DNA of 64,000 nucleotides from Capitulum mitella (taxonomy: Eukaryota > Arthropoda > Thecostraca > Pollicipedomorpha > Pollicipedidae): positions 15,107,997 through 15,171,996 of the forward strand of contig CP099843.1 in the NCBI GenBank assembly GCA_030062745.1. The letters are read 5' to 3'. The position numbers and the translations under genes were made by a program. Positions 63,201-64,000 of this stretch are shown one piece after another (position 1 is the stretch's first letter; every line of letters starts with the position of its first letter). The notes under the pieces were generated by a model, which did no database searches, was not told the DNA's origin, and saw only the letters and a list, made by a program, of their open reading frames with translations.

Positions 63201-63864
63201 GGAGGCGGAGCGGGCCCGCGCCGAGGCGCGCTCGGCGCAGCAGCGCAGCGAGGAGGCGCAGCAGCGCGCCCGGCTGGAGGGCCTCCAGGCCGAGAGCGAC
63301 TTCACCAAGCAGCAGCTGGTGGCGCTGCGTCAGAAACTGCAGAGCAAGGCGGCCGGTGAGCGCCGGGAGCTGGTGTGCCCACGCCTCGGAGCCGGAACAG
63401 CCGGGACGTCACGTGCGGCATGGGCGCGGCCGGCCCCCAGGGCCTTAAGCTGTGGATGCAGGGCCGCTTGAGAATACGTCGTCTCTCTGACAGAAAGAAA
63501 TGCTTTTCATGGTTTCGGTTGTTGTAGCGCTATGTTATAAAAGCACGAATGATTTGGCGGTATGCTTGCGGGCGCTGTCAGTGTTCGGAATTGCTACAGA
63601 CTGTGGGCCAGCACCATGTGTGTCGGTGTCTGTGTGCATTACCCGCCGGCCGGTGGACTTGAACGCCCCGCTGTCCCCCCCCCCCCCCGCCGGCCGGTGA
63701 CGCCCTCCGTTGCCGCCCTGCAGAGGTGACACCCAACGGCGACATCTCGCTGGAGTCGGGCGGCATGCAGCAGACCGAGCTGGAGCTGGAGAGCGTTCGC
63801 CGCCAGCTCAGCTCGGCAGAGAGCCAGCTCACCAGCGCCACACAGACGATCGGCAAGCTCAAGG
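57206..63864 (+). CDS. SLMAP: SLMAP, FHA-domain STRIPAK subunit (10 coding exons, 3' part off window)
   Basis: By family, SLMAP is a tail-anchored protein. Its FHA domain binds phosphorylated MST1/2 (Hippo) and recruits the STRIPAK PP2A complex that silences Hippo signalling. Exons: 57206-57346, 58121-58258, 58671-58818, 59338-59404, 61039-61114, 61781-61948, 62287-62429, 62658-62793, 63163-63355, 63724-63864; phases agree throughout, giving about 450 residues. [10 protein letters not shown] leads into the FHA domain (residues about 30-140) with GRSVAR (Arg61), SRNHALLWF and SSNGTFVN. The [16 protein letters not shown] strand follows. Then long coiled coil: [39 protein letters not shown]..., SLSAAEDEC, up to GKLK. 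The start codon directly follows a TAG, but Met at 57281 is an alternative. The tail anchor is not in the window. Confidence 0.95.
59405..59406 (+). other. SLMAP: GC splice donor of SLMAP intron 4
   Basis: The frame of exon 5 ([10 protein letters not shown]) requires exon 4 to end at 59404 in phase 2. The bases there are CCCAG/GCGAGT, a GC-AG intron. The nearest GT, at 59409, would leave the wrong phase. Confidence 0.65.
61085..61465 (+). repeat. Minisatellite copied from SLMAP exon 5 end plus its splice donor
   Basis: Ten copies of a 36-40 bp unit. The word GTACC/GCGCC/GTGCC starts at 61090, 61130, 61170, 61209, 61249, 61285, 61325, 61361, 61401 and 61441. The first copy is the exon end itself ([10 protein letters not shown], exon end 61114). 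Each unit is about 30 bases of exon plus CAGGTCAGTCAG donor. CAG/GT is kept in copies 1, 3, 4, 6, 7 and 8; copies 2 and 5 have CAGAT. Reading through meets TAG in copy 2. Confidence 0.93.
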
Positions 63865-64000
63865 GTGAGGGTCCGGCCCGGGGCGATGACTGCAGAGACG
63901 TAGAGATGCAGCCGGGCGCTGACCGGTCAGGCGGTGTGGACGGGCCGCGCAGCAGTGGAGAGAGGTGGACTTTAGCGCAGAAAATGGTGGAGATTGTCAC

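Overview
The window looks like nuclear DNA of an arthropod, most likely a crustacean. Genes are split into exons with GT-AG introns (one GC-AG), and exon proteins match animal families. Short runs of CCTAA/TTAGG, the arthropod telomere unit, lie inside the window. Much of the space is transposons, minisatellites and microsatellites. Crustacean rather than insect is an inference from very GC-rich exons and promoters.

Four protein-coding genes are well supported. (1) A myotubularin phosphatase of the MTMR6/7/8 group lies on the minus strand from 7708 down to 248, with 11 coding exons visible; its C-terminus is off the left edge. (2) PTRH2 (peptidyl-tRNA hydrolase 2) is intronless on the minus strand at 15780-16283. 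(3) ATOX1 (copper chaperone) is on the minus strand, with two coding exons at 49094-49181 and 39490-39626 separated by a 9.5 kb intron full of repeats. (4) SLMAP, a STRIPAK subunit with an FHA domain, is on the plus strand from 57206, with ten coding exons before the right edge; it continues off the window behind a GC-rich CCGGCC promoter region. The four genes have no obvious common pathway and do not form an operon.

Mobile DNA includes a nearly complete LTR retrotransposon (17098-21590, minus strand, 5-bp target duplication GGCGC, frameshifted in reverse transcriptase). There are two inverted copies of a 1.2 kb non-autonomous piggyBac-like element with TTAA flanks (13342-14560 and 33237-34456). 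Also present are a Tigger-type end, two tRNA-derived SINE-like units, other dispersed repeats and several minisatellites.

The most unusual features are three. In both MTMR and SLMAP, the last bases of one exon together with its 5' splice site are tandemly repeated into the following intron, making ladders of decoy splice donors. Near 31.7-35.4 kb, two large fold-back structures have arms made of 15-17 bp tandem repeats in opposite orientation, each with a telomere-like core. Finally, CpG-depleted blocks alternate sharply with CpG-rich DNA, mostly at the 5' parts of the minus-strand genes, consistent with mosaic germline methylation. One such block (51.2-53.6 kb) has no recognised gene.
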